NCBI GenBank assembly: GCA_036245525.1
Contig: BTPG01000003.1
Location: 138,330,671 to 138,394,670 of the forward strand
DNA from: Semisulcospira habei
Taxonomy: Eukaryota; Mollusca; Gastropoda; Semisulcospiridae
Length of the DNA: 64,000 nucleotides
Reading direction: 5' to 3'
In this document: positions 1 through 11,294 of the stretch, one piece after another
Layout of the letters: every line of letters begins with the position of its first letter
How positions within the stretch are numbered: the first letter of the stretch is position 1
The notes under the pieces: model-generated
What the model saw: the letters and a program-made list of their open reading frames with translations, nothing else
Databases searched by the model: none
What the model was told of the DNA's origin: nothing
Made by a program: the position numbers and the translations under genes

Positions 1-777
1 CTTGCTCCATCCCACACTGTAGAAGCATAGTCGATATGTGACCTGATGTGGGCGTTAAAGAACAGTTTACGTGTTTTTACATCAGTGATATATTTTAATT
101 TGGCTAAAATGTAAAGTTTCTTTGATATTATGTTGCATATGTTAGTAATATGACACTGCCATATAAACTGGTTATCTACAGTAACACCGAGAAAACGATG
201 TTCTGTTCTTGACTGATGGGTTGTCCTTGAAGAGACAAGCTGAGTGAGAGGGAGCCGAGCTGGTGCTTTTGACGGGTACTTAATACCATACATTCAGTCT
301 TTGCTTGGTTTAGGATCATGGAATTGTTACTACACCAGTTGTCAATGTCTTGTAGTGCGTTTTGTTGGCGTGTATCAATAATAGATAAATCCTCGTCGGG
401 GGTGTGCATTGCAGCAGCATCCGCGAACATATCGCATGAAACATTATGATCGCTAATTGTGATCGGAAGGTCGTTAATGAACAAACAAAATAGAAGAGGG
501 CCTAAAATAGAGCCCTGGGGCACGCCATGCTTGACTAAGCGGTGATTAGAATATGTACCATTAAGAAGGACTTTTTGTCTTCTGTCATCCAAGTAGGATT
601 TGAAGAACGTGGAAGCGCTGTTGGTGTATAATGAGATTTTTCTATATCAGTATATCATAGTTTACTAAATCAAAAGCTTTACGGAAGTCTAAAAAGACTA
701 CACCTGTTAGTTTGGATTAATTGATAGATGCTAACCAGCGCGGTATGGCAGGAATGGTTTGGTCTGAAACCTGACTG

Positions 778-1178
778 CAATGAATGGATAAGCAATCCAG
801 ACCAAAAAGGTGACTGCCAAGCGTGTAATATGCAAAGAAGTACCCAAAGGAGAAAGAAACACGCTTAGAAAAGACGGGTACAAAACAATTTATTAATATT
901 TCGGGTAAATACCCTTTGTCAAAATAGACAAACAAACAAACAGAGAGATTAGCCGCTACTTATCTTCATTGGCAGAAGGAATGTGGCAACTCTTCATTGG
1001 CAGAAGGAATGTTGCCACATTCCTTCTGCCAATGAAGATAAGTAGCGGCTAATCTCTCTGTTTGTTTGTTTGTCTATTTTGACAAAGGGTATTTACCCGA
1101 AATATTAATAAATTGTTTTGTACCCGTCTTTTCTAAGCGTGTTTCTTTCTCCGTTGGGTACTTCAATGAATGGATAAG
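778..1178. mobile_element. Fold-back retroposon I with 15-bp target duplication
   Basis: The 15-mer CAATGAATGGATAAG occurs at 778-792 and again at 1164-1178, flanking a 371-bp insert. The insert has a 44-nt non-palindromic lead (793-836) and then a long inverted repeat (about 837-1163) whose arms run from GAAGTACCCAAAGGAG to its complement, with a complex centre near 1000. Keeping one 15-mer restores the LINE-A frame (LIHSLQSGFRP), which proves the boundaries. Each arm carries a small stem (GGGTATTTACCC) followed by GAAA. The long duplication indicates target-primed integration. A Penelope-like origin is my inference. Confidence 0.8.
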
Positions 1179-1933
1179 ATTTCGGTTTTCTAAATACTTC
1201 ATTTAGATAGATGTTTATGAATATGCCTTTCTAAAGGTTTTGACAAAACTGGCAGTAATGAAATGGGACGAAAACTATTAATTTCACTTAGATCTTTTGA
1301 TTTTGGTAGTGGGATTACTTTTGCATCTTTAAATGCATCCGGAAAACAGTTTTGTTTGATACAGAGAATGTAGATGTATGTGAGACTCTCAACGATATAT
1401 GGAAGAGATATCTTGAGTATTTTTGAGCTGATCTCATCAGGCCCGGATGACTTTTTATTTTCCATTGAGATAATTAATCTGCCCACTTCATGAACCGCTA
1501 TAGGCGGTATGATGAAAGGTTCGTTGTTTTTATTTTTCTGGTTACAGTAGTCTAGTAGTTTGTCTGGACAAATATACTCATGTGAGTTATTTCCCAGTGG
1601 CATTAGTGATTCCGCCACAGAGACAAAATGGTCGTTAAAACTGTTAGCAGTGAGGTGTGGTGGTAAAGACGCACTACTTTTATTACTTTTATTTGTACCT
1701 TTGGTTACTAAATTTATGGCACGCCATACTGTGGAGGAGTCTATACTTTGCTTAATTACCTTACTGAAGAGACTTTTTTTTTTGTTGCTTCTAAAACCAT
1801 TGATTTTACGCAATTACGCTGTGTTTTGTATTCAGCAAAACGCTCGTTCGTTTTTTTTTTTTTTTATAGCTCGTCCCTGTGTTCCATAGCCTCTATCAGA
1901 TCCGCAGTTAGCCAGGGTGGTAAGGCGGCGTAC

Positions 1934-2148
1934 TTAACTCATTCTACCCCAGACACACCACAGCAAGATAAGGATCGACCATGATAGTTCAAGGGTGATG
2001 CCAGAATAGCTTGGCGCCTATGGGCGCCAAGCTATTCTGGCATCACCCTTGAACTATCATGGTCGATCTGTGTCCTGCACTGCTAATGCAGTCTTCAGAG
2101 GACAACGGCAAAATTTGGGGATTTCGGTGATGGGGTAGAATGAGTTAA
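1934..2148. mobile_element. TTAA hairpin element, family 1 (full length)
   Basis: TTAA at 1934-1937 and 2145-2148 flanks a 207-bp element with termini CTCATTCTACCCC and GGGGTAGAATGAG. Its core (1973-2068) is a perfect palindrome with 46-bp arms and a 4-nt loop (TATG); the arms include GGGTGATGCCAGAATAGC and GGCGCC. There is no ORF. TTAA duplication is the hallmark of piggyBac-type transposition, so this is called a non-autonomous MITE. The LINE-A frame is continuous across a single TTAA. Confidence 0.9.
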
Positions 2149-2350
2149 CTCTCTTTTGCCTCAGGGGCGCGTGTTTATTCAGCACACCGAGAAAGACGCG
2201 GTATCAGGTGTCTAATGCTTTGTTCGGGTCACTAGTATCGTTATACACGTCCGTGAACTGTGCTCCAGCTAAATCACTCAAAAAAGCAATTTCATTAAAG
2301 TTTTTAAATGATCTATAAGTGATGCACGTGTGACGTGTGTGTCAGTGTGT

Positions 2351-2484
<134 letters not shown>

Positions 2485-2518
2485 AACAACAACAACAAAA
2501 AAACATATTTCTCACACT

Positions 2519-2571
2519 GGTTGTCTCCCTTGAATCGCTGCACTGATCAACGCAGCGAATCAAGGGAGACA
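2519..2571. repeat. Short palindrome (TTGTCTCCCTTGA arms)
   Basis: Arms TTGTCTCCCTTGAATCGCTG and the complement meet at a short centre. A diverged relative lies at about 7625-7679 (TTCGCTGCGCTGATCAGCGC), so this is a dispersed palindromic repeat, not a terminator. Confidence 0.75.
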
Positions 2572-2872
2572 AACAGTGCACATGTTCATAATTGTAAGTG
2601 GACATATTATGTGCATTGCATGTGTTCTTATGGACAACGGTAGGACGTTGGCACGCCACAACTCCAGTACGGTGACATCTGGAGGTTTAATCTTCTGATT
2701 ATGGAAATGGCGGAGTGAAAGATGTGTGTGTTAGCCTGAGAGTACAACAGAGCTGGGATCAGTCGCTTGAGAGAGCTTGATCTTGCGCAAGCCACTCAGC
2801 TAGCTATAGCGGAGCACCTTGCTTAGTGGCTTGGGCAGGGCTGAGCTCACTCATTAAACTGAGCCCTGTGTG

Positions 2873-2875
<3 letters not shown>

Positions 2876-2920
<45 letters not shown>

Positions 2921-3171
2921 TGAGCGCGCGTATGAGTGTGTTTGTATGTGTGTGCGCGCGTACGAGTGTGTTTGTGTGTGTGTGCGCGTGCGCACGCGTG
3001 TGTGCGCGTGCGTTAGTGTGTGTGTGTGTGTGTCTGCGGTCAACAGAGCTGTTTTGTCTGTGTTTGAACCCTTCAGAGAGCTGTTTTTTGTGTGTGAACC
3101 CCAGAGAGCTGTTATGTGATGCCCACGGAGTTGTACATATATCATATATATGTGCGTGTTTATTAATGCGT

Positions 3172-3235
<64 letters not shown>

Positions 3236-3247
3236 GAGAGAGAGAGA

Positions 3248-3333
<86 letters not shown>
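2876..3333. repeat. Compound (GT)n / (GA)n microsatellites
   Basis: An imperfect GT tract with GC interruptions (2876-3037), unique sequence with repeated AGAGCTGTT, then GT (about 3170-3195) running directly into GA (3196-3333). Confidence 0.95.
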
Positions 3334-3336
<3 letters not shown>

Positions 3337-3538
3337 CATTGTAACACCATGGTTGCCAAGCCTTACATGAAAGTTTGGTAGTAAGTTTGAACGTTTTTAT
3401 GAACCTTCACAAAGTTCAACGTTATAAACGTTGGGAAAGATGCATAACGTTGGACATTTGTGTAAGCGAAATATTGCAAACAATTTATTGCATTAGGCAT
3501 TTTTCACAGCCCGGTAGTGCATGCAGACACCCGTTTTG

Positions 3539-3974
3539 TTAACCACTTCACTGCCGAGAAAAAGCCGGGAACATAATTCAACTGCACGAGACATAGAACC
3601 TCATGAGCCCCGCATTTGCGGGGGCTCATGAGGATCTATGCCTCTTGCTGACACCACTTTGTGTCTATATTACTTCGATGACTGCCTCTCTTTGGCGTTG
3701 AGTTAAGCCATATCATACTGAGGCTTAAAGCTTCAAATTTGTACACTGCCACATGCAAGCTACATTATAGTACTTGCAGATAAGGATATAGACCAAGGGC
3801 TTTAGTTCAAGGGTAGTGCCAGAATAGCTTGGCGCCTCTAGGCGCCAAGCTACTCTGGCACTACCCTTGAACTATTTTAGTCAAACTTATTTCACACACT
3901 GGTGTATTCCGAATGATAAGGGTTATCACATATTTCACAAACACAATCTGCGTCCCTGGCAGTGAATGGGTTAA
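3539..3974. mobile_element. TTAA hairpin element, family 2, with a nested family 1 hairpin
   Basis: TTAA at 3539-3542 (TTAACCACTTCACTGCCGAG) and at 3971-3974 (GGCAGTGAATGGGTTAA) bound a family 2 copy. Its own hairpin (near 3596-3650) carries CATAGAACCTCATGAGCCCC and its complement. The copy is enlarged by other sequence, including a family 1 hairpin at 3803-3874 (72 bp, arms TAGTTCAAGGGTAGTGCCAG). This is a nested insertion. Confidence 0.75.
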
Positions 3975-6443
3975 CATTACTGGCGGCCGCTCATCACACT
4001 CGGCGAGGGGGCCTATTCATGTTGCATCCATATCCTTGCCAAAGTCTTTTTTCTCAGGTACTGTAAAGCTTTATTACACGCACGTAGATTTCTGTCTGTT
4101 GCCCTAGAGTATTTGCCACCGCCATACAGCTGTTTTCACAGATCTACATGCAAGATGTTAGTCTGTGGCCCGTGGGTGATTCAGTCAGGAAGGTGATGAT
4201 GTCTCAGCAGAGGGCAATGTTTCTTTCATCATCACGTCCGCCTACTTCGTGCCACCCGATTCAATACAGATCATTGATTCTGGCAGTCTAGCTTAACTAG
4301 TACTAAACTAGGTTGTACTAACTTGTCCTGATCTGAAAACACCCTAAAGCAGAGGACTGATCCACTCTGATAATTCAAGGATAATTCCAGATTCGCTTGG
4401 CGCTACCTGCACTAAAACCAATATGACACTAATTTCAAACAATCATGCTTTATCCAACTAATGCATATCCAAAGTTGACGATACTTCAAACACGTCGACC
4501 ATGACAGTTCAAGGCACAAGGGCTCAGTTGCATGAGTGACCTTAATCCACTATGCAAGGTGCTCCGCTATAGCGACTCACTATAGCCGAGCACCTTGCTT
4601 AGTGGCTGGCACAGGACTAAAGCTCACTCATGTAACTGGCCAGGCACGAAGATGATGAGACACTAGCCTTAAACAATTGCAGTCTATCCATATAATTCAA
4701 TTGATCAAAAGCTACAAAAACAATTGCAACATATACGAAAATAAAACCAAAAAAAAAAAACCACCACCCTAAAATACTTTGGCCTACTACTGATTACACC
4801 TCAGCTACACCCACACTGATAAAAAACGATATTCCTATCTATGCTGACATCATTGGGTCCTGACGAGCTAATCGGCATGCTGAGCCCGTCAGGACCCTAA
4901 GGCTGAAACCTACTGAAATACACCTATCAGGGATAGGCACAGTTAATATTCAACGATTGATCATCTGTGCTGACACGTGACTGATAAACCACACTGAACA
5001 TGAATAAACATGACATGCTCATCTACATTATGATTTGGTCTAGGTCAATAGACATTCGCTCCGAAGCAACCTGAACATTAAATGCCATGTAATATTTGAA
5101 CATGTCTTAACAATCACTCTTGGATCCCTTACAGTCCAGTGAAATGCAAAATCGACCATGATAGATCGTGGGTAGTAAATGAAGTGATTCTTAAAATGTA
5201 TTAATGCCGCTGAAACCACTAGGTAATTATACACAAACCTAACCGTCTATAAACGCGCATTCTAAACAGTCTTTCACACTGTGTTAAAAGTAATCAATCT
5301 ACAGATCGATACAGTTACTACACAGTCTGCTCCCCGGTTGCCGGGCAACCATTGCTGACAGTCCGAAGGACCAACAGACGACAAGAGACGGCCGAGGTTT
5401 CTAAAGACAGAGTGTCCGCGACAGCGCATTGGATCAGTCACCAGCTTACATCATTTGCAGGTGTCAAACTTTCATATTCTGATCTGCTCATTATCGTGAG
5501 ATTTTGTACACAATATGCCTGAGAACGTGATTTCATTTCATTTTCTTTCATTCTGCTCATAATTAAATTCATAGACAACCGTTTGATACTTTACATGCAT
5601 GGAAAGAGGATCTTGACCGATTAACTCTTTGACTCCCAGGACTAAATGACTTGCATTCTATAGAGTGAAAGACATTTAGTTCCGGGAGTCAAACGGATAA
5701 TTTCTGTGAATCTATGATCAGTTTTCCTTTTCGTCTTTGCCAATGATTATTAGAATGATTTCATGGCCGACCTCGTGACCGCCATAACCATCACTAAAGA
5801 AATGTGTCTATCACTACTGAACAGATTACTGCTTTCAACAGGCTGATTTACCATGAAATGTTTGTTCTCAAAACTAAAACAATGCTGTTCTCAGGTATGA
5901 TCATTTTCAGACCAAAATTTCACGATACAGAAGATCATTTCAGCCACACTGAAAATTTGGCATCCGAAAACAATGACAACTGAACTGACCTCAATGACTG
6001 CCGGTGTCGGTGAAGATGGCTGACGGACGCACTCTGACCCTCGGGCTCGCTCCTTGTCGCCTGTGGTCCCCCGGGAGAACCACACCCACCCCTAAAGCAC
6101 CCTTTCGGGTGACGGCGGGGTCGCTGCGGGTGTGAGACTACCCAGAGAACCGGGAGCAGAGAGAGGGACACTGAGACCTGCCTAACTTTCCCTGTAGGCT
6201 CATGGTCCCAGGCCCTCAGACTGCAGATCAGTGACCCGAGGCACGAACACCCCAGGTGGCAACGAAGTAAGCGTGAGACAGATGTCAGAAACAATTCCCA
6301 ATGTGGGACAGCACCCACTTCCAGTCCACGGCCATGGACAACTGCATGGCGGCGGGTGGAGTTGTGGGGGGTAGCTGACTCCGAGTGGCGTGTTTCTCGC
6401 CTGCTGTCCTGATCGGCTCCGAAGTGTAACCGGTCGGGGGGAG

Positions 6444-6451
6444 CTTATATA
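6444..6451 (-). promoter_or_regulatory. Candidate TATA box for a leftward transcript
   Basis: On the minus strand TATATAAG is followed about 100 nt later by an ATG in good context (GCCGCCATGC, A of ATG at 6347). The surrounding 470 bp is GC-richer than its neighbours. The following frame encodes only about 20 residues before a stop, and no downstream exon was recognised, so this may be a promoter with a short upstream ORF or chance. Confidence 0.3.
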
Positions 6452-7029
6452 CGTGTGTCCTGTTTATTTTGGACACGCCTCCTTGGTGACCTCAGAGTTG
6501 CATAGAGGACTTGAAAGAAAACCGTCTCTAGAGGCACAGATTCAAATTAGCTCCGGTATTGCAGAGGGACCTACTGGCACTAATGAGAATCTTTGCCTCT
6601 TATTTTGATTGTCGCCTCTCGCTTCGCCTATAAGCTCACTGGTGCTTTATAGTACACCACCTTGGTCAACCACTTCAAACACCCACAGGCACAGATTGTC
6701 ATGAGAATATTTGTCTCTTGCTGTACGGGTCCGTCAGTGTATTTTACATCGGTTCTGCTCCCACAAACGGAGGAGGTGGCCAAGGTCTGTGAATCAATGT
6801 CAGTCGGGTTAACCATGATCAACAGCGAAACACGTACATCTGTCAGATATACAAAGAACCCTAACTACCGGCCTCTTGCGCCGTAAAGGATCTTTTCACA
6901 CTGGGATTCAACCACTGAGTGTGGAGTCGAACTTCTACCTCTTGCTAAAGTCTCGGTCGCATTTTTGTCGGTGTCCCTCGATCAATGAAAGACTGTTATC
7001 GAAGTATCAGGTTTGCAGCGTCAGCGAAC

Positions 7030-7150
7030 GCGTGACTGCCGACTAACTCATCGGGCGGGCCGACGTCAGCCGCCATTAGCCCGCGTACCACCGTGCGAGG
7101 GCCAACGGCGGCCGACGTCGGTCCTATGGCCTTTTGCGCACTGGGAACGG
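7030..7150. repeat. GC-rich palindromic repeat, family 3
   Basis: The arms are built from GGGCCGACGTC, GCCGCC and GCCCGCG and their complements, bounded on the right by TTTTGCGCACTGGGA. Relatives lie at 34985-35085 and 37055-37125, each bordered by AGTGCGCAAA-like or TGCGCGAAAG-like ends. This is a third dispersed hairpin family. Confidence 0.7.
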
Positions 7151-8062
7151 CCTCATTGCGAAATGTACAATTTGGTAGGCAGTTCTCGATCAAAGATAAT
7201 AAACATGGTAGAAAATATGTCAGTCAACAACTAATCAGACAAGTCGATCGTTCCACCAGGCAATGAGACAGCCGGTTTTTAAAAAAAAAAAATACTGTGA
7301 CCCTCTATACCAATGAAGTACTCATTGTACCTTATCACGTCTGCACTTACACGCACACATGACTTGCGATTGTAAGCGGCGGACATCAATTATAGAACCT
7401 TAGTTCAGGTAAGTGCTTGTTGCGGGGTTGATCTTATGCTAATAATAGTCCTATAGCGCGGGTCACGGGTGGATGTTTAACCATGCCTATTTTAAGCACG
7501 ACCGGTTTTGCTCTGCAAAGCAAAGGCGTCTGAAGCCGTAATTATGCAACACGATTTACCCTCTGAGTAGTCGCTAGTGTTTTAAATGGATGTTCCAGAT
7601 GCCTGTGTCTAAAACTCGCATGTTCTCTTCCTCGTGATTCGCTGCGCTGATCAGCGCAGCGTATTGAGGGAGACAACGAGTGTGTCAGTCGGCTCACTTC
7701 TAGCGGTCGACATATCAGTGCAGCCACTGACTCACCCGTTAATCTAATTTATGTAAACAGTCATCTCCCCCCCCCCCCCCCCCAAGACGAGGTGAGCCAT
7801 GACATTCATTGGACGTAATTCTTTGCATTTTTCGTCTTATCAGGTAAGTCCCTTCTATTTATAGAAAGGACTTTTTAGGATGTGTCGCGGGGGAGGGGGG
7901 GGGGGGCGGACGAATTTAATAGCATGTCCATGATATCATAGACGGGCAGGCCTAATCCTGTGACAACTGAAGTAACAAGATTAAAATTACGTCATGTCTA
8001 GTTATGCCAGCCGGCCTTGCTGCTGAACGTACATTTGGCGCGAAGCGCCGTATGTGCGTATA

Positions 8063-8068
<6 letters not shown>

Positions 8069-8136
<68 letters not shown>
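8069..8136. repeat. (TG)n microsatellite
   Basis: A nearly pure TG run of about 34 units. A family 2-like fragment (AAGAGGCATAGATCC) follows at 8172-8215. Confidence 0.97.
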
Positions 8137-8505
8137 TGTGCGCGTATGTATGTAAACACGAGAACATCTCAAAGAGGCATAGATCCTTATGCGCCCTTCC
8201 ATCTTGGAGATGTTTGGAGCGCGCGCGCAATCATGCACGCGCACGGCACGCGCACGCACACAGACACACGCACATCGACGCGCTTTCAGTAGAGCATGTA
8301 GGTGTACTTAGTACATCATGTAGCTAGGTAAAGTCAACCAAGGCGCCAAGCTATGCTTGAATCTTAATCCAATGATAATTTATTGTAGCGCGGCTGGCAC
8401 CACCCTTGGACTGTCATATTTGATCCGCATCTAATTGTAGTGCGGCATGGCTGCATGGCTATTGGTTAAGCGCATTCTTTCTGATACAGGTTAAAATCAG
8501 CATCA

Positions 8506-11122
8506 TCATCCGGCCAGAATTCCGCGGGATGAGTAAAGCGGTGTCTCCACTGACAGCCTGCCCAAAGCAGAGTCGAACGTCAGACAGGTGGCGTTCAAAT
8601 GACATGCCGCTTTGTAGTTCGCCACTGTTGTCTCAGCAGTGTACCAGTCATAGCTGTACCTGGTCATATAGCTGCCTGGATACATCATGCAGTTATTCTG
8701 CAGGTTTTCTGGGGCACACACTGGAACATAAAAGATGACATTCAGATAAAATCATGATGACGGAATAAAACACACTCCGGCCCGGGACAGCATGTCCATC
8801 TCAGTACCGCCTAGCTCACTTCGGTCCGAGGACATTTTACATCCGTTGAATAAAGATTAAATATCCCTGTGTAACCATACCATTCGTGTATTTGTTCAAG
8901 TTAAAGTTTCAGAGCGTGCTATTCGCGAGGTTCAGTGTCGATAAACGAGTGCTCGGTATGGTGTCACTAAGGGAACTTAGATCTCCGTCAGTGAAGCAGT
9001 TAAAGGATATTTATTTTTGTACCTGCAAGACACTTCGCCCTGCTGACGGAGTAGAAGTAGCCAGGCGTACAGAGACACCTCCCTTTGAAACATTCAGAGT
9101 TGTCGGCAAAACACTCGGCATTCATAGTACAGTTTACTTCTCTCAACTCTGAAAGAAATGTGATTGTAATGATGATGATAATAATAATGTTAACAACTGA
9201 CAAGAAGAACACGAAAAACGACGACAGCGATAATAATAATAATAATAATAGTAATAATAATAATAAATAAATAATAACACATTTATAAACATTTGATGAG
9301 TAGTTATTACGCGCTATATCCTCACATAGTGAATTCAAACTGCCGCACAAACGCAGGTTAGCTAAAATAACTCGACATGTGGATTGCAAATTTGACGCGA
9401 ACAGCACGAAAACGGAAGAGGGACATTACATGAACTTATGTCCATGCCACCACGATGGTTAAGCCACCAATGATATTTAACTCATTCGCGACCAGCAGCA
9501 TCCGGATGCGCAGTCTTTTGCCGCGTACTCGGATGCTGCTCGCAGCGAATGAGTTAAATAAGTCATGTGGAAGTAACCAGTCGAGTCCACGATAACTTAG
9601 AAACAAAAGAAGCTTGGCACGATTTCAAAGTGCAATAACTCCAAGTACAGACAAGCGATTCAAACGCCACGTACACACGCACGCACGCATAGACGCACAC
9701 AACAACAACCAACAACAGCAACAGCAACAACAACAGCAACAAGAACACGAACAACAACAACAACAACAACAACAAAACGCTCAAATATTTTACCATGTGT
9801 TGCTTAATTACTTTATCTGAAGTCGTTTTTGCAACTGCTGGGGCTCATGAGGATCTACGCCTCTTGCTGAAACCACTCTGTATCCATGTTCCTTTGACGG
9901 GTGGTGACCTTTGACGCTGAATTTACAACGATGAAAATCAAACAAACAATCTGCGTCCAGTGGCAGTGAAGGGGTTATTAAACCCTACCGCCAGCCATTC
10001 AGAGAGGTAAAAATGGCAACCAGAAAGTGTGAAAGAAAGAAAAAAAATAATGGATGCATTAAAAGGACCTGCTCCAGACCATAAAGGGTTATTTGAGTTC
10101 GCAATATTGTTTGTACAAATGTTCCTAGTATGTCTCACAATAATGCTGAGCAATAGTGCTAACAACTTACACAGTCTGATTGTCGTAAAATTAATGACTT
10201 ATCTTCTATTCTTCTCATCTGCACGCAGGAGGGTTCTCCCTTGACGCACAAGGGGAAGTAGAAAAACACTCAAGTGCGTGCCCTACTCACGTGGATAGGG
10301 AGTTAGTTAGTTATTTGGGTTTAACGCCGAGTAGGCAACCAAAGCCATCTCACGGCGGCACGTGGATAGGGAAAGGAACGGAAGAATGTTTTAGTTTAGG
10401 CAAGGCAACTTTGAAGTCCGAGCTTAACTCATTCGAGACGTGCCGCCTACGGATACGCGGCTTATGCTCTCGAATGAGTTAATCCCTTCAGTGCCGAGAA
10501 AAAGGAATCCAACTGCAAGAGACATAGATCCTCATGAGCCCCCACGACTGCTGGGGCTCATGAGGATCTATGCGTCTTACCGAGATCAATTTGTATTCAT
10601 GTTTCTTGGACGGTTCTGGCTTTTGGTCGTTGAATGAACATATATTTCAGAAAAGACATATATGTATGTACAGTGTCATGGAAGGTGTTTAAAACAAACA
10701 AACAAACGAATGAACTGAACGAGCAAATAAAGAAATGAAACAAAGGCTCCTCGGTCCGACGTCAGGCTACAGCGAGAACAGCTTAAGGCCCGTTTTGGGC
10801 ATTTACCAGTAATCCTGTACGCCTTAGTTCCAGGACTAGGATCACTCGGACTGGATGGCGTCATAAAGGACGAATGACCTCGGCACGAGCCTGACGTCGT
10901 CATCGCGTGACGCTTAAAGGTGAAGGTGATGCAATTTACAGACATGGCGCACTTCATCCCGCATTTCACGCGAGACTTGACAGTGAGCGAGAAGAGGAGA
11001 TGAGAATTAAAATCGACGTCATTCAGTCCACAATGTGTCCAGAAGGACTGTTTCGGTTGTCCCCCGTGGCATCTGTACACACTCAAAGAGAAGAGAAGGA
11101 CTATAGATATAGTAGTAGCCAT
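8506..11122 (-). CDS. Secreted PAN/apple-like plus EB-module protein (three exons)
   Basis: Exon 1 is 10807-11122, exon 2 is 9023-9148 and exon 3 is 8506-8720. Donors are G|GTAAAT and CAG|GTACAA; acceptors are TTTCTTTCAG and TATGTTCCAG. All junctions are phase 1 and sum to 657 nt, giving a 218-residue protein. Exon 1 starts with a signal peptide (MATTISIVLLFSLSVYRCHG), then a PAN/apple-like block with cysteines in THCGLND, KCGMKCAMSVNC and GSCRGHSS. Exon 2 is a compact cysteine-rich EB/EGF-like module (NCTMNAEC, SECFKGRCLCTPGY). Exon 3 has four cysteines (VCAPENLQNNC, AACHLNATC) and may be a second PAN-like half. Such secreted PAN/EB combinations are common in gastropods. Binding partner and function are unknown. 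TTAA elements sit in the introns. Confidence 0.72.
9166..9270. repeat. (ATA/ATG)n low-complexity tract in an intron
   Basis: Trinucleotide-rich sequence just upstream of the EB-module exon acceptor. A CAA/CAG-rich tract follows at about 9700-9777 in the same intron. Confidence 0.9.
9477..9557. mobile_element. Miniature TTAA palindrome (73 bp)
   Basis: TTAA at 9477-9480 and 9554-9557 flanks a 73-bp palindrome with termini CTCATTCGC and GCGAATGAG; the core carries CAGCAGCATCCGGATGCG. It shares the first seven terminal bases with family 1 but lacks the family 1 hairpin. Confidence 0.75.
9832..9981. mobile_element. Right half of a family 2 TTAA hairpin element
   Basis: It contains GGGGCTCATGAGGATCTACG, then TGTATCCATGTTCC, and ends GGCAGTGAAGGGGTTATTAA. 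The left arm is absent. Confidence 0.7.
10298..10330 (-). repeat. SINE/LINE tail fragment
   Basis: On the minus strand it reads GGCGTTAAACCCAAATAACT, with TAACTAACT repeats. This matches the tail of the SINE at 25545-25856. Confidence 0.5.
10424..10652. mobile_element. Two abutting TTAA elements sharing one TTAA
   Basis: A 51-bp palindrome (10428-10478, termini CTCATTCGAG and CTCGAATGAG) lies between TTAA at 10424 and TTAA at 10479-10482. The second TTAA is also the left end of a family 2 copy (TTAATCCCTTCAGTGCCGAG). That copy's hairpin spans about 10517-10580, and it is cut off near 10652. Confidence 0.75.
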
Positions 11123-11294
11123 TGCGGCTTGTCAGCTGCTCCCCGACCACACTTATTGCAAGAGGTATCTACACGGGACTGTGAGCAACTGTCATTGAAC
11201 CGTTCGATAACACGTGACGCAAACTGCCTCTCTGCAATCTTCGTTAATTCAACACTGAAAATGTCCTAGATGTCCCAGGAACATGGATTCAAAG

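Larger units (their letters stand above)
1..2305 (-). pseudogene. Degenerate non-LTR retrotransposon (LINE-A), reverse transcriptase region
   Basis: Reading leftwards, the minus strand encodes a LINE second ORF in pieces. The linker with HAPLRQKRVK lies near 2150-2190, PPWLTADLIEA near 1900, then the RT starts SSGPDEISSKILK and FRPISLLPVLSKPLER (about 1250-1450). QSGFRPNHS is near 760-780, VFLDFRKAFD near 680-700, VPQGSILGPLLF near 500-530, and a thumb segment with SHIDYASTVWDGA runs to the left edge. The catalytic box, normally FADD or YADD, reads FADA near 425, so a metal-binding Asp is lost. The frame is cut by a fold-back insert (793-1163) and by a TTAA element (1938-2144), and there are other small shifts. 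The endonuclease domain is not visible. The family is of the jockey/CR1 type in a broad sense; I cannot name the clade. Confidence 0.88.
3975..8505. other. Repeat-bearing stretch without a recognisable gene
   Basis: I find no exon with family resemblance here. Recognisable pieces are a family 1 relic near 4490, a repeat around 4545-4640 that is also present at 2770-2860 (core GAGCACCTTGCTTAGTGGCT), a palindrome at 4851-4900 (GGGTCCTGACG arms), a TTAA-started palindrome at 5621-5695, C and G homopolymers near 7766-7784 and 7885-7906, and a GC-richer segment at 5990-6480 that may be a promoter. The rest is unassigned. Confidence 0.6.

Noticed and set aside
1973..2068. Rho-independent terminator, pre-miRNA or attachment site at the perfect hairpins
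   Set aside because: The hairpins are centred in TTAA-flanked elements of fixed length and recur throughout the window. They are parts of MITEs. Small-RNA production remains possible but unsupported.
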